A stretch of 64,000 nucleotides of DNA from positions 44,143 through 108,142 of the forward strand of contig JACKAX010000009.1 in assembly GCA_020634875.1 (NCBI GenBank), written 5' to 3'. Position numbers and translations under genes: made by a program. The DNA comes from Anaerolineales bacterium. Its GTDB lineage: Bacteria; Chloroflexota; Anaerolineae; Anaerolineales; JABWBV01. The notes under the pieces were generated by a model that saw only the letters and a list, made by a program, of their open reading frames with translations, made no database searches and had not been told where the DNA came from. Within the stretch, counting starts at the first letter, position 1; the number at the start of each line of letters is the position of its first letter. Positions 36,074-44,148 of this stretch are shown here, one piece after another.

Positions 36074-39000
36074 TTGGATAGCCTTTTGAAGACCTCGCCT
36101 CCATCTTCCTCCCTGGAACTGCACCTTCTCGGTGCGCCTGTCATCTTAAATAGTGGGCAACCACTCGACGTCCCCTCCCGCACGGCAGAGGCGCTCTTGA
36201 TCTACGTCGCACTCCAGCCGCGTCCCGTCGCGCGCGAGTACCTCGCTGAACTGTTGTGGAGCGAGCGTACGCAAGATCAAGCCCAGGCAAATCTTCGCTC
36301 AATCTTGTCCAGTTTGCGAAAAGCGGTGGGAGATTGCCTCATCATCACGCGTCAACATGTCGCGTTTGACCCTGCACACGCCGCGCCCCTCGACGTACTC
36401 CAATTTGAGCTGGCAATGCAAACGCTTTATCCCCTCCTTCAGGGCGCGCTTACCCCCGAAACCTCTACTCAGTTGCAGGAAACCCTGGCTCTCTATCGCG
36501 GGGATTTTCTCGAAGGATTTTATCTACGGGATGGACGTGGGTTTGAAGAGTGGGCCACCTTACTCCGCGAACGTCTCCGCCGCACTGCCCATGCGGGATT
36601 CCGCACAATGGCGCGCCATGCCCTCGAACATGGCCAGTTTTCTGTTGGCTTACAATACGCCGAAAAGCTGGTGACCCTGGACCCTTACGACGAAGAAGCC
36701 CGGCGATTGCTCATGGAATTGCTTGTCCGCGGGGGCCAGCGCAACGCCGCCCTCCGGCAATACGAAACCCTGCGCCAACTGCTCGCTGCGGAATTGGGCG
36801 TTGAACCTGCCCCTGCCACCCGCACCCTCTCCGAACGGCTCCGGGGGTTGACCTTTCCCCCGCCTGTGCGCCTGCCCCCCAACCCCACGCCCTTCATTGG
36901 TCGTGAAGCGGAACTCGAAACCCTTTGGCAGGTGCTAGCCTCCCCCGCTCATCGCCTGATCACCTTATTTGGGCCAGGCGGGATCGGCAAAACCCGGTTG
37001 AGTATCGAAGCCGCCCGGCGATTTGCCGTTCACCGTCCGGGGCAATTCCTTGATGGCATCTTCTTTATTTCCCTCACAACCACCCCAGCCGCACAGGAAT
37101 TACCCACTACCCTTGCTGAAGAGATTGGCTTTCATTTTCGTGGCACGGATATCCCACTGGTTCAACTGCTTACCCACCTGCGCGACAAAGAAATGCTCCT
37201 GATCTTGGATAATTTTGAGCAGTTTTTTAGCGAGGGGGATGCAGGTACACACTTTCTTGTTGAAATTCTTGGTAAAGCTCCCCATGTCAAACTGCTCCTC
37301 ACCTCGCGTGAGCGGGTCAATCTGTATGAAGAAGTAGTCTTTGACTTGCCAGGGTTGGCCCTCCCCGAACCTACCTCGCAAAACCCCGAAGCCTTTAGCG
37401 CGGTGGCCCTGTTTGCCCAAACCGCACGCCGCGTCAAAACTGGTTTTGCTGTGACAGGCGAAGATGCAACCCAACTTGTGCAAATCTGCCGCCTGTTGGA
37501 TGGCACGCCCCTGGCATTGGAACTCGCCGCGAGTTGGGTGCGACAGTTTTCCCTCGCCCAAATCTACCGTAACCTGAAAGAAAGCCTGGACTTTTTGCAG
37601 GCCAACTACCGCAACCTGCCCGCGCGCCACCGGAGCCTCCGCGCGGTATTTGATTATTCCTGGGAATTGCTCACCCCGCCTGAGCAGGCTATTTTCAGTC
37701 AGTTGGCAATTTTTGAGGGGAGCTTTTGCCCTGCAGCGGCAGAGGCGGTCGTTAGTTTTCAGGCATCCGTCTTCAACCAGGAAAAACCCTCGCACGGGAC
37801 ACTCAATGCAGACACCTGGCTGGCCTCCCTCGCGGACAAATCCCTGCTCCAGCCTCAACCGGAAGGGCGATACGTACTTCACCCCCTGCTTCGCCAATTT
37901 GCCGCCGAAAAGCAAGCAGAATACACCGGCGTGTTGGACACTGCTCCCCAACGCTACACCGATTACTATCTGAATTTTGTCACCGAACTTGGCAGTGGCG
38001 AGGAGGCTGAACATCGCGCGGCCATCCGCGCAGATTTACCGAACATCCGTGCCGCGTGGCAGTTCGCCGCGCAAAAACGTGCTCTCGCCTACCTGGAGGC
38101 AGCCGCACCAGTATTACATAGCTTCTTCAGTATGCAGAGTTGGTTTTTGGAGGGGATCGAATGGTTTTCTTTTGCCCTGGCCCAATTTCCCGTTGAAGAC
38201 CCGCCCCCGCCTGCGTATGCTTCGACCCTTTGCGAATTACTTGGGCGCAAAGCCCGAATGCACATTCACATTGGGCAAATGGATGCCGCCCGCCCGGATT
38301 TGGAACGCGCGGCTTCGCTGATGCGCTACCTGGATGATCCTGACCGGCGTTCAGCCGTGTTGGGCTATCTGGCGATTGCTAACTACTACGCGGGAGATTA
38401 CACCACTGCCATTACGCTGGCCCAGGATAGTTTGGCACTTTCGGAAGAAACACAAAACGCGGAGGGATTGGCCTTTGCCCGCAATTTTTTGGGGAGTTGC
38501 TACAAAGCGCAGGGGGATTACTCCAGCGCACGCACCTCTTTTGAGCAAGCGGTGGCTGCATACAAAACCAACACGGATGGGGTTGGAGCGGCCATGGTGT
38601 TGAACAATTTGGGGAATCTCGCTCAGGCAATGGGGGATTTCGAAGGCGCGCAGGCCTACTACCAGGAATGTGCCGCCCTCTTCAAAACCCACGATCACAC
38701 CCACGGTGCGGCGACTACGCTCGCCAATGCGGGCAAACTCGCCCTTCGCCAGGGACAATTCGAGACCGCCCGCGCCATGCTCGAAGAAAGTCTCACCCTG
38801 AAACAAAGCCTCAACGACCAGCGCGGGATGGCCGTCGCCCTCGTCAGCCTGGGCGATCTCGCTGCCCGAACAGATGACCCTGCCCAGGCTCGTCAACATT
38901 ATTCCCAAAGCCTATCCCTCGCCCATAGCTCCGAGGATGTACGGCTGGCGGTGGATATTCTGGCAGCGGTTGTAGAGTTTTTGGTTACTTTAGGGGAAAC

Positions 39001-39160
39001 CAAACGCGCGGCTTCGTTGTGGGCGTTTGTGCGGGCGCACCCTGCGCTGTCGCAGGAGGCGCGGGAGCGTGCAGAAAAGGTGGCGGAAGGGTTGGAGGAG
39101 GTGGTGAGGGGGGATATTTCGTTGGAGGGGGTGGTGGAGGAGGTGTTGGAGGGGGTGTAG
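36074..39160 (+). CDS. BTAD (SARP-like) regulator with NB-ARC-type ATPase and TPRs
   Basis: 1028 residues if the TTG at 36074 is the start; an in-frame stop at 36047 limits extension, and TTG 36086, with GGAT upstream, is an alternative. No ATG precedes the conserved domain. Residues about 13-100 form the winged helix and about 103-255 the BTAD domain (YRGDFLEGFYL, YETLRQLLAAELGVEP). A STAND/NB-ARC ATPase follows: Walker A GPGGIGKT (300-307), Walker B LLILDNFEQF, sensor LLTSRERV and the GTPLALELAA motif. TPR repeats cover about 690-980. AfsR-like proteins of this layout activate nearby operons. It is divergent from the 794-residue surface-protein operon across the copy-3 promoter. The 3' end is strongly G-rich. 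Confidence 0.9.
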   Translation: MDSLLKTSPPSSSLELHLLGAPVILNSGQPLDVPSRTAEALLIYVALQPRPVAREYLAELLWSERTQDQAQANLRSILSSLRKAVGDCLIITRQHVAFDPAHAAPLDVLQFELAMQTLYPLLQGALTPETSTQLQETLALYRGDFLEGFYLRDGRGFEEWATLLRERLRRTAHAGFRTMARHALEHGQFSVGLQYAEKLVTLDPYDEEARRLLMELLVRGGQRNAALRQYETLRQLLAAELGVEPAPATRTLSERLRGLTFPPPVRLPPNPTPFIGREAELETLWQVLASPAHRLITLFGPGGIGKTRLSIEAARRFAVHRPGQFLDGIFFISLTTTPAAQELPTTLAEEIGFHFRGTDIPLVQLLTHLRDKEMLLILDNFEQFFSEGDAGTHFLVEILGKAPHVKLLLTSRERVNLYEEVVFDLPGLALPEPTSQNPEAFSAVALFAQTARRVKTGFAVTGEDATQLVQICRLLDGTPLALELAASWVRQFSLAQIYRNLKESLDFLQANYRNLPARHRSLRAVFDYSWELLTPPEQAIFSQLAIFEGSFCPAAAEAVVSFQASVFNQEKPSHGTLNADTWLASLADKSLLQPQPEGRYVLHPLLRQFAAEKQAEYTGVLDTAPQRYTDYYLNFVTELGSGEEAEHRAAIRADLPNIRAAWQFAAQKRALAYLEAAAPVLHSFFSMQSWFLEGIEWFSFALAQFPVEDPPPPAYASTLCELLGRKARMHIHIGQMDAARPDLERAASLMRYLDDPDRRSAVLGYLAIANYYAGDYTTAITLAQDSLALSEETQNAEGLAFARNFLGSCYKAQGDYSSARTSFEQAVAAYKTNTDGVGAAMVLNNLGNLAQAMGDFEGAQAYYQECAALFKTHDHTHGAATTLANAGKLALRQGQFETARAMLEESLTLKQSLNDQRGMAVALVSLGDLAARTDDPAQARQHYSQSLSLAHSSEDVRLAVDILAAVVEFLVTLGETKRAASLWAFVRAHPALSQEARERAEKVAEGLEEVVRGDISLEGVVEEVLEGV

Positions 39161-39209
39161 GGTTGGGATCGAAGATGAAATATTGTAGTTTGACGAATTA
39201 TCCGGCCCC

Positions 39210-39232
39210 GCCCGGCGATGAAGTCGCCGGGC
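39210..39232. repeat. REP-like hairpin beside the IS630 insertion
   Basis: GCCCGGCGA (39210-39218) pairs perfectly with TCGCCGGGC (39224-39232) around TGAAG. Together with GCCCGTT (39244-39250) and, past the IS element, AACGGGC (40547-40553), it forms what looks like one two-hairpin repeat that the IS has split. Confidence 0.6.
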
Positions 39233-39252
39233 TACTAAACGACGCCCGTTGA

Positions 39253-39295
39253 TGAACATTAACAAAATAATCCCGTAACTTTTGGATAGGGGTTT
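39253..39295 (+). repeat. IS630 terminal inverted repeat, left
   Basis: Starts TGAACATTAA, carries AATCCCGTAAC in the middle and ends GGGGTTT; each of these blocks is matched in the right repeat on the other strand. Confidence 0.8.
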
Positions 39296-40169
39296 AGGAA
39301 GAGAACAAAGCCCGATATAACTTTGCTGGGTCTTGCAAGCCGACATAGCGGAGCAAGGCGGTCGAGCCTTGGGCAAATTGGTCGAGGAAGGTGGTCACGG
39401 CTTGCTTCAAGGCCGCCCAATCATCCCCAAAGCGATGGAGGTGCAACACTTCTTGCTGGAGGAGCCGCCAGAGTTTCTCAATCGGGTTGGTCCAGGAAGC
39501 ATAGGTGGGTAAGCTCAAAAGCCGCAACGGCAGGTTCAGCCGTTTGGCGGCTGGGGTGGGGGCTGTGGGCCAATTGGCGGGGAGGTGGAAGGGCCACGCC
39601 CAGGCCTGGGGTTGCAGGGCGGCCCGGACATCGGGGTGAAAATGCACCGTCCAGTTATCCTGGGCCATCCGCACTTCTTGGCAGGTGGCATAGCGTTCCG
39701 TCACTTGTTGATAGAACGCTACCAGGTTGGGCAAGCTGAAATGTTTGCGACTAGCATAGGTGACTTGGCCAGTGTAGGCATTCAAGGCGGCAGCAATGCG
39801 CCAGGTGTAATTGCCTTTCCAGCCTAATTCGGCCAAGGGCTGCTCTTTGCCCGCCTTTTCGTAGGTGGAAGCTAACGTCGGCTGGCGATAAAAGGTGAAT
39901 TCATCCTCAAAGACAAAAACATAGCGCTCCAAATCCAGCGGATACAGGTTAACCCGCACCGATTGAAGTTTGGCGATGTAATCGGGGTCTGGGCTATGGA
40001 CATGTGCCCGCGCCCGTTTCCAATGCACCTCTAACCGCCGAAGTAGTTGCCCTAAGCCTGGCAAACTGGTGAGGCGGAGCCACGGACAAGCGGCCAGCAG
40101 GGTTTTTAACTGCCAGCGTGTGCCAGGTTGCTCAAACGTGGCCGGCGCCTGATGCAAGGTATGTAACAA
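39294..40169 (-). CDS. IS630-family transposase, DDE domain frame
   Basis: 291 residues from a TTG, although the true product is probably a fusion with the preceding frame. The DDE residues are visible: D in VFVFEDEFTF, D in MAQDNWTVHF and E in SWTNPIEKLW, with the family-typical spacing. The region before the first Asp (GLGQLLRRLEVHWKRARAHVHSPDPDY) is the winged-helix/linker part. In-frame codons continue upstream to the end of the HTH frame at about 40200, where a +1 shift would join the two. The enzyme cuts and joins the element ends. Confidence 0.88.
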   Translation of the reverse strand: MLHTLHQAPATFEQPGTRWQLKTLLAACPWLRLTSLPGLGQLLRRLEVHWKRARAHVHSPDPDYIAKLQSVRVNLYPLDLERYVFVFEDEFTFYRQPTLASTYEKAGKEQPLAELGWKGNYTWRIAAALNAYTGQVTYASRKHFSLPNLVAFYQQVTERYATCQEVRMAQDNWTVHFHPDVRAALQPQAWAWPFHLPANWPTAPTPAAKRLNLPLRLLSLPTYASWTNPIEKLWRLLQQEVLHLHRFGDDWAALKQAVTTFLDQFAQGSTALLRYVGLQDPAKLYRALFSS

Positions 40170-40200
40170 GGCCTCCTGGGCCTGGGTGGCGTCCGCATGC

Positions 40201-40476
40201 TCAGGGGGAAAAAGCGGGCTTGCGCCCGCGGCCTGCTTTGATCGCTAAGCCTTCCAGGCCTTCCGTTTGATAGCGGTGCACCCAGGTATAGATCGTATCT
40301 GGCCCATGCGCTTTCAGTAAGCGGTGCCGCGCGGTTTCGCGGCCTGAAGTGCCTGCGGCAATTTTCAATAACGCGGCCGCCCGTTCCCGCAGGTAGGGCT
40401 TGGGCGCATGGTCACGCAGGGTTTCAAGTTCCTGGCGTTGGTTTTCGGTCAAGTCAAGGGCTAAGGGTTTAGGCAT
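40201..40476 (-). CDS. IS630-family transposase, N-terminal HTH frame
   Basis: 91 residues with the paired helix-turn-helix that binds the inverted repeats (LRERAAALLKIAAG, then IYTWVHRYQTEGLEGL and the basic GRGRKPAFSP end). An A-rich GGAGG-type ribosome site (complement of CACCTCC) precedes the ATG. It ends at CCC TGA; shifting one base forward reads CCT GAG and enters the DDE frame. The stop after a C5 run preceded by T5 could be a programmed +1 frameshift signal or a disabling indel. Confidence 0.85.
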   Translation of the reverse strand: MPKPLALDLTENQRQELETLRDHAPKPYLRERAAALLKIAAGTSGRETARHRLLKAHGPDTIYTWVHRYQTEGLEGLAIKAGRGRKPAFSP

Positions 40477-40500
40477 AGGGACACCTCCTTATGTTAAAAC

Positions 40501-40544
40501 AAACCCCTGCCGGGCACGTTACGGGATTTAATTCTTAATGTTCA
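40501..40544 (-). repeat. IS630 terminal inverted repeat, right
   Basis: Read on the minus strand it starts TGAACATTAA, has AATCCCGTAAC at the same offset as the left repeat and ends AGGGGTTT. It differs from the left copy mainly at positions 11-16 and in the GTGCCCGGC segment. Confidence 0.8.
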
Positions 40545-40832
40545 TAAACGGGCTAAAAAGCCAGATTTATTCGGCATGGTTTTGTAGACGGGGCGCTTTA
40601 GGCCCCGGTGGGCATGTGGGATATTTATGCCGAGAGAGATAATGTCTGCCCTGTGAAGAAAATTTGCATTGTTTTTTGGAGAAAGCTAAAGTAGGATTTA
40701 TCGCAGGATCATATCGAGGCAATTGTCCGTATATGATCCTCACTAAGGTAGATATATGGAAAATCGTCCGTAGATCTACATGTTGGGTGCTTGTCTCTAA
40801 ATCAATAATACTGGTATTCAAAAGGTTGAGAA
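40545..40832. other. Intergenic stretch between IS630 and the HAD gene
   Basis: It begins with the severed right half of the hairpin repeat (AACGGGC at 40547-40553). A second GC hairpin, GGGGC...GCCCC, is near 40590-40606. The rest is AT-rich and carries no gene; a 90-codon minus-strand frame here has no ribosome site or recognisable domain. Confidence 0.4.
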
Positions 40833-41447
40833 ATGACAATTCGCGCAGTGATTTTTGACATTGGCAACGTACTTGAAATCAATTCGGAAACTGGATGGCA
40901 GGAAAAATGGGAAAAACGTCTTCAACTTGATTTAGGTGAAGTTTTTAAACGCCTTGTTTCAATGGAAAAAAATGGCTCTCTTGGCACTTGTACTGAAGAA
41001 GAATGGATTCAAGGTTTACGTGAAGTAACTGGCATGAGTCAGGCACAGACTGATGAATTTATGAATGATTTGTGGCATTGGTATCTTGGCACGCTAAACG
41101 AAGAATTAACACTTTTCTTTGCGGGTTTACGTTCTCATTATCAAACTGCAATCCTCAGCAACAGTTTTGTTGGCGCGCGCACCAAAGAACAAGAAAAATA
41201 TCACTTTCACGAAATCACCGACCAAATCATCTATTCCCATGAAGTTGGATTAGCCAAGCCAGATAAGCGTATTTACGAACTTACATGCGAAAGATTAAGT
41301 ATGCAACCAGAAGAAATTATTTTTGTTGATGACGCCGAACCCAATATAGTAGCCGCTCTTGAGTATGGCATTCATGGGATTCTTTTCAAAAGCAATGCTC
41401 AAGTTATTGCAGATATTCAAACCTGTATATCAGCAAATGCCTCGTAA
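40833..41447 (+). CDS. HAD-superfamily hydrolase (HAD-IA)
   Basis: 204 residues, AAGG ribosome site about 9 bases upstream. HAD motif I is FDIGNV (nucleophile D9; the second acid position is G, as in several haloacid-dehalogenase-like phosphatases), motif II is LSNS, motif III is the Lys in GLAKPDKRIY and motif IV is FVDDAEPN. A four-helix cap of type C1 fills about 15-95. Substrate cannot be told; related enzymes are sugar phosphatases or nucleotidases. Base composition is markedly more AT-rich than neighbours and an attC-like site starts 11 bases after the stop, both of which fit a captured gene cassette. Confidence 0.88.
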   Translation: MTIRAVIFDIGNVLEINSETGWQEKWEKRLQLDLGEVFKRLVSMEKNGSLGTCTEEEWIQGLREVTGMSQAQTDEFMNDLWHWYLGTLNEELTLFFAGLRSHYQTAILSNSFVGARTKEQEKYHFHEITDQIIYSHEVGLAKPDKRIYELTCERLSMQPEEIIFVDDAEPNIVAALEYGIHGILFKSNAQVIADIQTCISANAS

Positions 41448-41457
41448 TCCAAAACGC

Positions 41458-41643
41458 ACCCAACAAAGCGTTCTCAGAACACACGTGTTCTCCCGTCCAA
41501 AAATGAGCGGCTTTCGCTCATGCCTGGGTGCACTTGACGGGTGGGATTCTGCGCCATTTTCGGGCATTTTCCACACCCGAACAGAATCCTGCTCTCGACC
41601 CTCCCCTACCCCTCCCACCCGCAAGTAACGCAAACCGTTAGGT
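41458..41643 (+). repeat. attC-like recombination site A, with 58-bp insert
   Basis: The left end ACCCAACAAAGCG and right end AACGCAAACCGTTAGGT carry R''-type ACCCAAC and R'-type GTTAGGT boxes, and the inner GGGTGGGATTC/CCCACCC arms are partly complementary. Compared with site B at 44149-44277, bases 41471-41528 are extra; they hold the palindromes GAACACACGTGTTC (41477-41490) and ATGAGCG/CGCTCAT (41503-41521). Confidence 0.55.
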
Positions 41644-41715
41644 AACCCAAGAGCAAAAACAAAAACTCCTCTGAATCGCAATCTCAGCAATACGCATTAT
41701 TGAACACTTTGCCTG

Positions 41716-42678
41716 TTAAACCCTCCATGCCATAGTCGCTTCACTAAGCATCTCTACTTCTTTCGCGGTCAACGAGAATGTTAACGCCTCCGCGTTATCT
41801 ATTGCCTGCTTGCCATTCTTTGCGCCAGGGATTGGAAGCACCACAGGATTCTCAATCAACCACCGTAACGCCACCTGACTCGGCGTCTTTCCATATTTTC
41901 CACTGATAGATTTCAACAATTCAACAATGGGTTGGATTGCATCCAACGCCTTGCGATTATATTGAGGCAGAATGCGTCGGAAGAATCCACTCGGGCGATT
42001 CTGTGCAGAATACTTGCCTGTCAATATGCCGCCTGCTAGCGGCGAATACGCGATGAGCGTGATTCCCAATTCGCGGCACGCGTTCAAAACGCCATTCACT
42101 TCGGGCTTGCGATTAAGAAGGGAATACTCCACCTGATTGGAAGCCAGCGGGATTCCACGTTTGGCAAGCGCGGCGTGCGCCTCGCGCATCTGCTCGGCGG
42201 AATAATTGCTCACTCCTACCGCCTTGACCTTTCCCACCTCGACCGCATCGGCAACTTTATCCATTAACTTGGGAATCGAGAGACGCGAGTTGGGGAAATG
42301 ATGTTGATATAGGTCAATCGAATCGCGTCCCAATCGGGAGAGCGTCATCTCCAATTCCTTTGGAAAGTCATCTGCCTTGAACGAAAACCCGCCAGGGTAT
42401 TTCGTGGCAATGATGACATCCCGTCCGCGCGTCAGTTCCCCTAAACGGCTTTCCGCCGCGCCGTTGCTGTACATGGCGGCGGTGTCGAATAGATTCACAC
42501 CCGCATCAATGCTCACTTCCACCGCACGCCTTTCCTCCTCAATTCCATGTGCGCCTCCATAGGCGGTTTGGGCAGGATGAAAACGCGCTAGCCCCTTCGG
42601 ATCACCCCAAACCATCGCACCTACGCCCATGCGCGACACTTGGAGATTGCTCTTTCCTAAAAACGATTTGTGTTCCAT
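41716..42678 (-). CDS. Aldo/keto reductase
   Basis: 320 residues from ATG 42678, which has AGGAAA upstream and yields the usual AKR N-terminus; the frame is open further up but overlaps the preceding gene. Catalytic tetrad: Asp in AGVNLFDT, Tyr in AAMYSNG, Lys in IATKYPGG and His in YQHHFPN. The NADPH-binding end (IPGAKNGKQAIDNAEA) is intact. The enzyme reduces aldehydes or ketones; substrate unknown. It follows the NADP-dependent oxidoreductase gene by 11 bases, and both are divergent from a TetR gene with twin operators, so the pair is probably induced by a toxic carbonyl or similar signal. It lies between the two attC-like sites. Confidence 0.92.
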   Translation of the reverse strand: MEHKSFLGKSNLQVSRMGVGAMVWGDPKGLARFHPAQTAYGGAHGIEEERRAVEVSIDAGVNLFDTAAMYSNGAAESRLGELTRGRDVIIATKYPGGFSFKADDFPKELEMTLSRLGRDSIDLYQHHFPNSRLSIPKLMDKVADAVEVGKVKAVGVSNYSAEQMREAHAALAKRGIPLASNQVEYSLLNRKPEVNGVLNACRELGITLIAYSPLAGGILTGKYSAQNRPSGFFRRILPQYNRKALDAIQPIVELLKSISGKYGKTPSQVALRWLIENPVVLPIPGAKNGKQAIDNAEALTFSLTAKEVEMLSEATMAWRV

Positions 42679-42689
42679 CGCGGATTTTC

Positions 42690-43373
42690 CTACTTCATGA
42701 TCTTTACATTGAACATCCCTGTTCCCAACGCGCCCCAGAGTCGAAGCCAAATAGGTAAGTACATTTCTGTGCCCCGCGCGCTGGTGATATCGCCCAAATC
42801 TATTACATCCTTCCAACCGAACCAACCTTTGAGCCATTCAGTCACTTGGGCTTTGGCGGCGGCATCATTGCCACATACAAACAGCGTGTGGTCAGCGTTG
42901 GCAACCAAACTAGGGTTGACCATGAGGAAGGCGGTAACCGTATTGAGGGTTTTTACCACTTTTACATTTGGATAAGCACGTTGAATCTGCTCACCGAGCG
43001 AATCGGTATTAGACACAGAAAGCGATGGCGGGTTACCTTGCGAGAAATCCAGCGGATTGGCAATGTCTACCAACACCTTGCCGTTGAGGTTGGATTCACC
43101 AGCCAGTTTGAGTGCATCCAACGAACCTGTACCATTTGTGGCATTGAAAACAACTTCACCGTGTTTGGCGGCATCAGCAAAGGTTCCAAGTTTGACGCTC
43201 GCATGTTCTTTCTGCCAAACGCTAAATGCGGGAAAGCCGTAGGGATGTGGTTCAATATTCGCCTGTGTCTTAGCCACATCGCGCGTGCCGACCATGACAT
43301 CATGTCCGAGTTCCGCCAGTTTTCCACTGATGGCTTGACCGACCATGCTTGTTCCGAAGACTCCGATTTTCAT
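42690..43373 (-). CDS. NADP-binding F420-reductase-like oxidoreductase
   Basis: 227 residues from ATG 43373 with AAGGAG 8 bases upstream. The N-terminus MKIGVFGTSMVGQAISGKL is the Rossmann G.G..G-type loop (here GTSMVG) of the NADP oxidoreductase coenzyme F420-dependent family, followed by VMVGTRD that selects NADP. The C-terminal part (WGALGTGMFNVKI) is that of short members now often annotated NADPH-dependent F420 reductase-like or NAD(P)-binding proteins. No evidence that F420 is used here. First gene of a two-gene unit with the aldo/keto reductase, under the twin palindromic operators shared with TetR. Confidence 0.88.
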   Translation of the reverse strand: MKIGVFGTSMVGQAISGKLAELGHDVMVGTRDVAKTQANIEPHPYGFPAFSVWQKEHASVKLGTFADAAKHGEVVFNATNGTGSLDALKLAGESNLNGKVLVDIANPLDFSQGNPPSLSVSNTDSLGEQIQRAYPNVKVVKTLNTVTAFLMVNPSLVANADHTLFVCGNDAAAKAQVTEWLKGWFGWKDVIDLGDITSARGTEMYLPIWLRLWGALGTGMFNVKIMK

Positions 43374-43418
43374 TGTGTTACTCCTTTTTAGGTTGTGAAA
43401 AGTTATGAAATATGTTAC

Positions 43419-43466
43419 GATACAGTTCTGTATCGAACGGTCTAATAATACAATACAGACCTGTAT
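43419..43466. promoter_or_regulatory. Two TetR-type palindromic operators, 33 bp apart
   Basis: GATACAGTTCTGTATC (43419-43434) and ATACAGACCTGTAT (43453-43466) are both palindromes with consensus ATACAG-NN-CTGTAT. Their centres are 33 bp apart, three helical turns. They lie in the divergent region between the oxidoreductase gene (minus) and the TetR gene (plus), where a repressor would block both promoters. Confidence 0.85.
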
Positions 43467-43486
43467 CGTGTCAAGAGGCAAATTAT

Positions 43487-44053
43487 ATGAAAACCGAAGT
43501 CACCCCCAAAGATAAAGTGTTCCAAACCGCCGCGCGTTTGTTCTATCAACATGGTTATCGCGCCGTTGGCGTGGATACCATCGCCGCCGAATCAGGCATT
43601 GGCAAGATGACTTTATATCGTCACTACCCGTCCAAAGATGATTTAATTGTTGCTTATCTCAAAGACAGCAATAATGAGTTTTGGAACTATTTCGAGCAAT
43701 CTACAAAAGACGCTATCACCCCGCGCGAAAAATTACTGGCATTCTTTCAAGGCTTGCAGGATTATGTAACAACCCCCGCGTGTTACGGATGCCCCTTCCT
43801 CAACATAGCAACTGAATACCCAGAAACAGATTACCCAGGACACCAAGTCGCGCTTGAACATAAGCAGTCCGTTCGCGCCCGTTTTCGTCAACTGGCAAAA
43901 GAAGCGGGCGCAACCAATCCCGAAAGGCTTGCTGATCAACTCTTTCTTTTAATGGACGGCGCTTACATGGCGTCTCGCATGTTTGGCACAAAGAATCCCG
44001 CCGCGCATGTTGCCGAAGCCGCGCGGGTTTTGGTTGACGCGGCTCTCGAATGA
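43487..44053 (+). CDS. TetR-family transcriptional repressor
   Basis: 188 residues from ATG 43487, with AGAGG about 9 bases upstream; an earlier in-frame start would lie within the operators. The N-terminal HTH is clear (AARLFYQHGYRAVGVDTIAAESGIGKMTLYRHYPSK, given here only as its boundary blocks AARLFYQHG and GIGKMTLYRHYPSK). The ligand domain contains CYGCPF, typical of a TetR subgroup regulating short-chain oxidoreductases. The twin palindromes directly upstream are the likely binding sites, giving autoregulation and control of the divergent oxidoreductase/aldo-keto reductase pair. Confidence 0.92.
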   Translation: MKTEVTPKDKVFQTAARLFYQHGYRAVGVDTIAAESGIGKMTLYRHYPSKDDLIVAYLKDSNNEFWNYFEQSTKDAITPREKLLAFFQGLQDYVTTPACYGCPFLNIATEYPETDYPGHQVALEHKQSVRARFRQLAKEAGATNPERLADQLFLLMDGAYMASRMFGTKNPAAHVAEAARVLVDAALE

Positions 44054-44148
44054 TTTTGTATATCGTATGCAATTGAGTTGGGTGTAAAATTTAGCCAAGT
44101 TTGCGGTGGTGTCTTTTTTCAGCCATCGTTTTGGTAAGCGTAAAGGTT

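Larger units (their letters stand above)
39253..40544 (-). mobile_element. IS630-family insertion sequence
   Basis: Imperfect terminal inverted repeats of about 43 bp bound two consecutive minus-strand frames that together encode an IS630-type transposase (HTH part, then DDE part). The element is about 1.29 kb, a usual size for the family. It sits in the loop of a second palindrome (GCCCGTT...AACGGGC). Flanking bases fit either no duplication with ends TGAAC/GTTCA, or a 2-bp AT duplication with ends GAAC/GTTC; the usual IS630 TA duplication is not obvious. Confidence 0.85.

Noticed and set aside
40567..40839. 90-codon minus-strand frame between IS630 and the HAD gene
   Set aside because: No ribosome site, no domain, overlaps the HAD start; regarded as chance.
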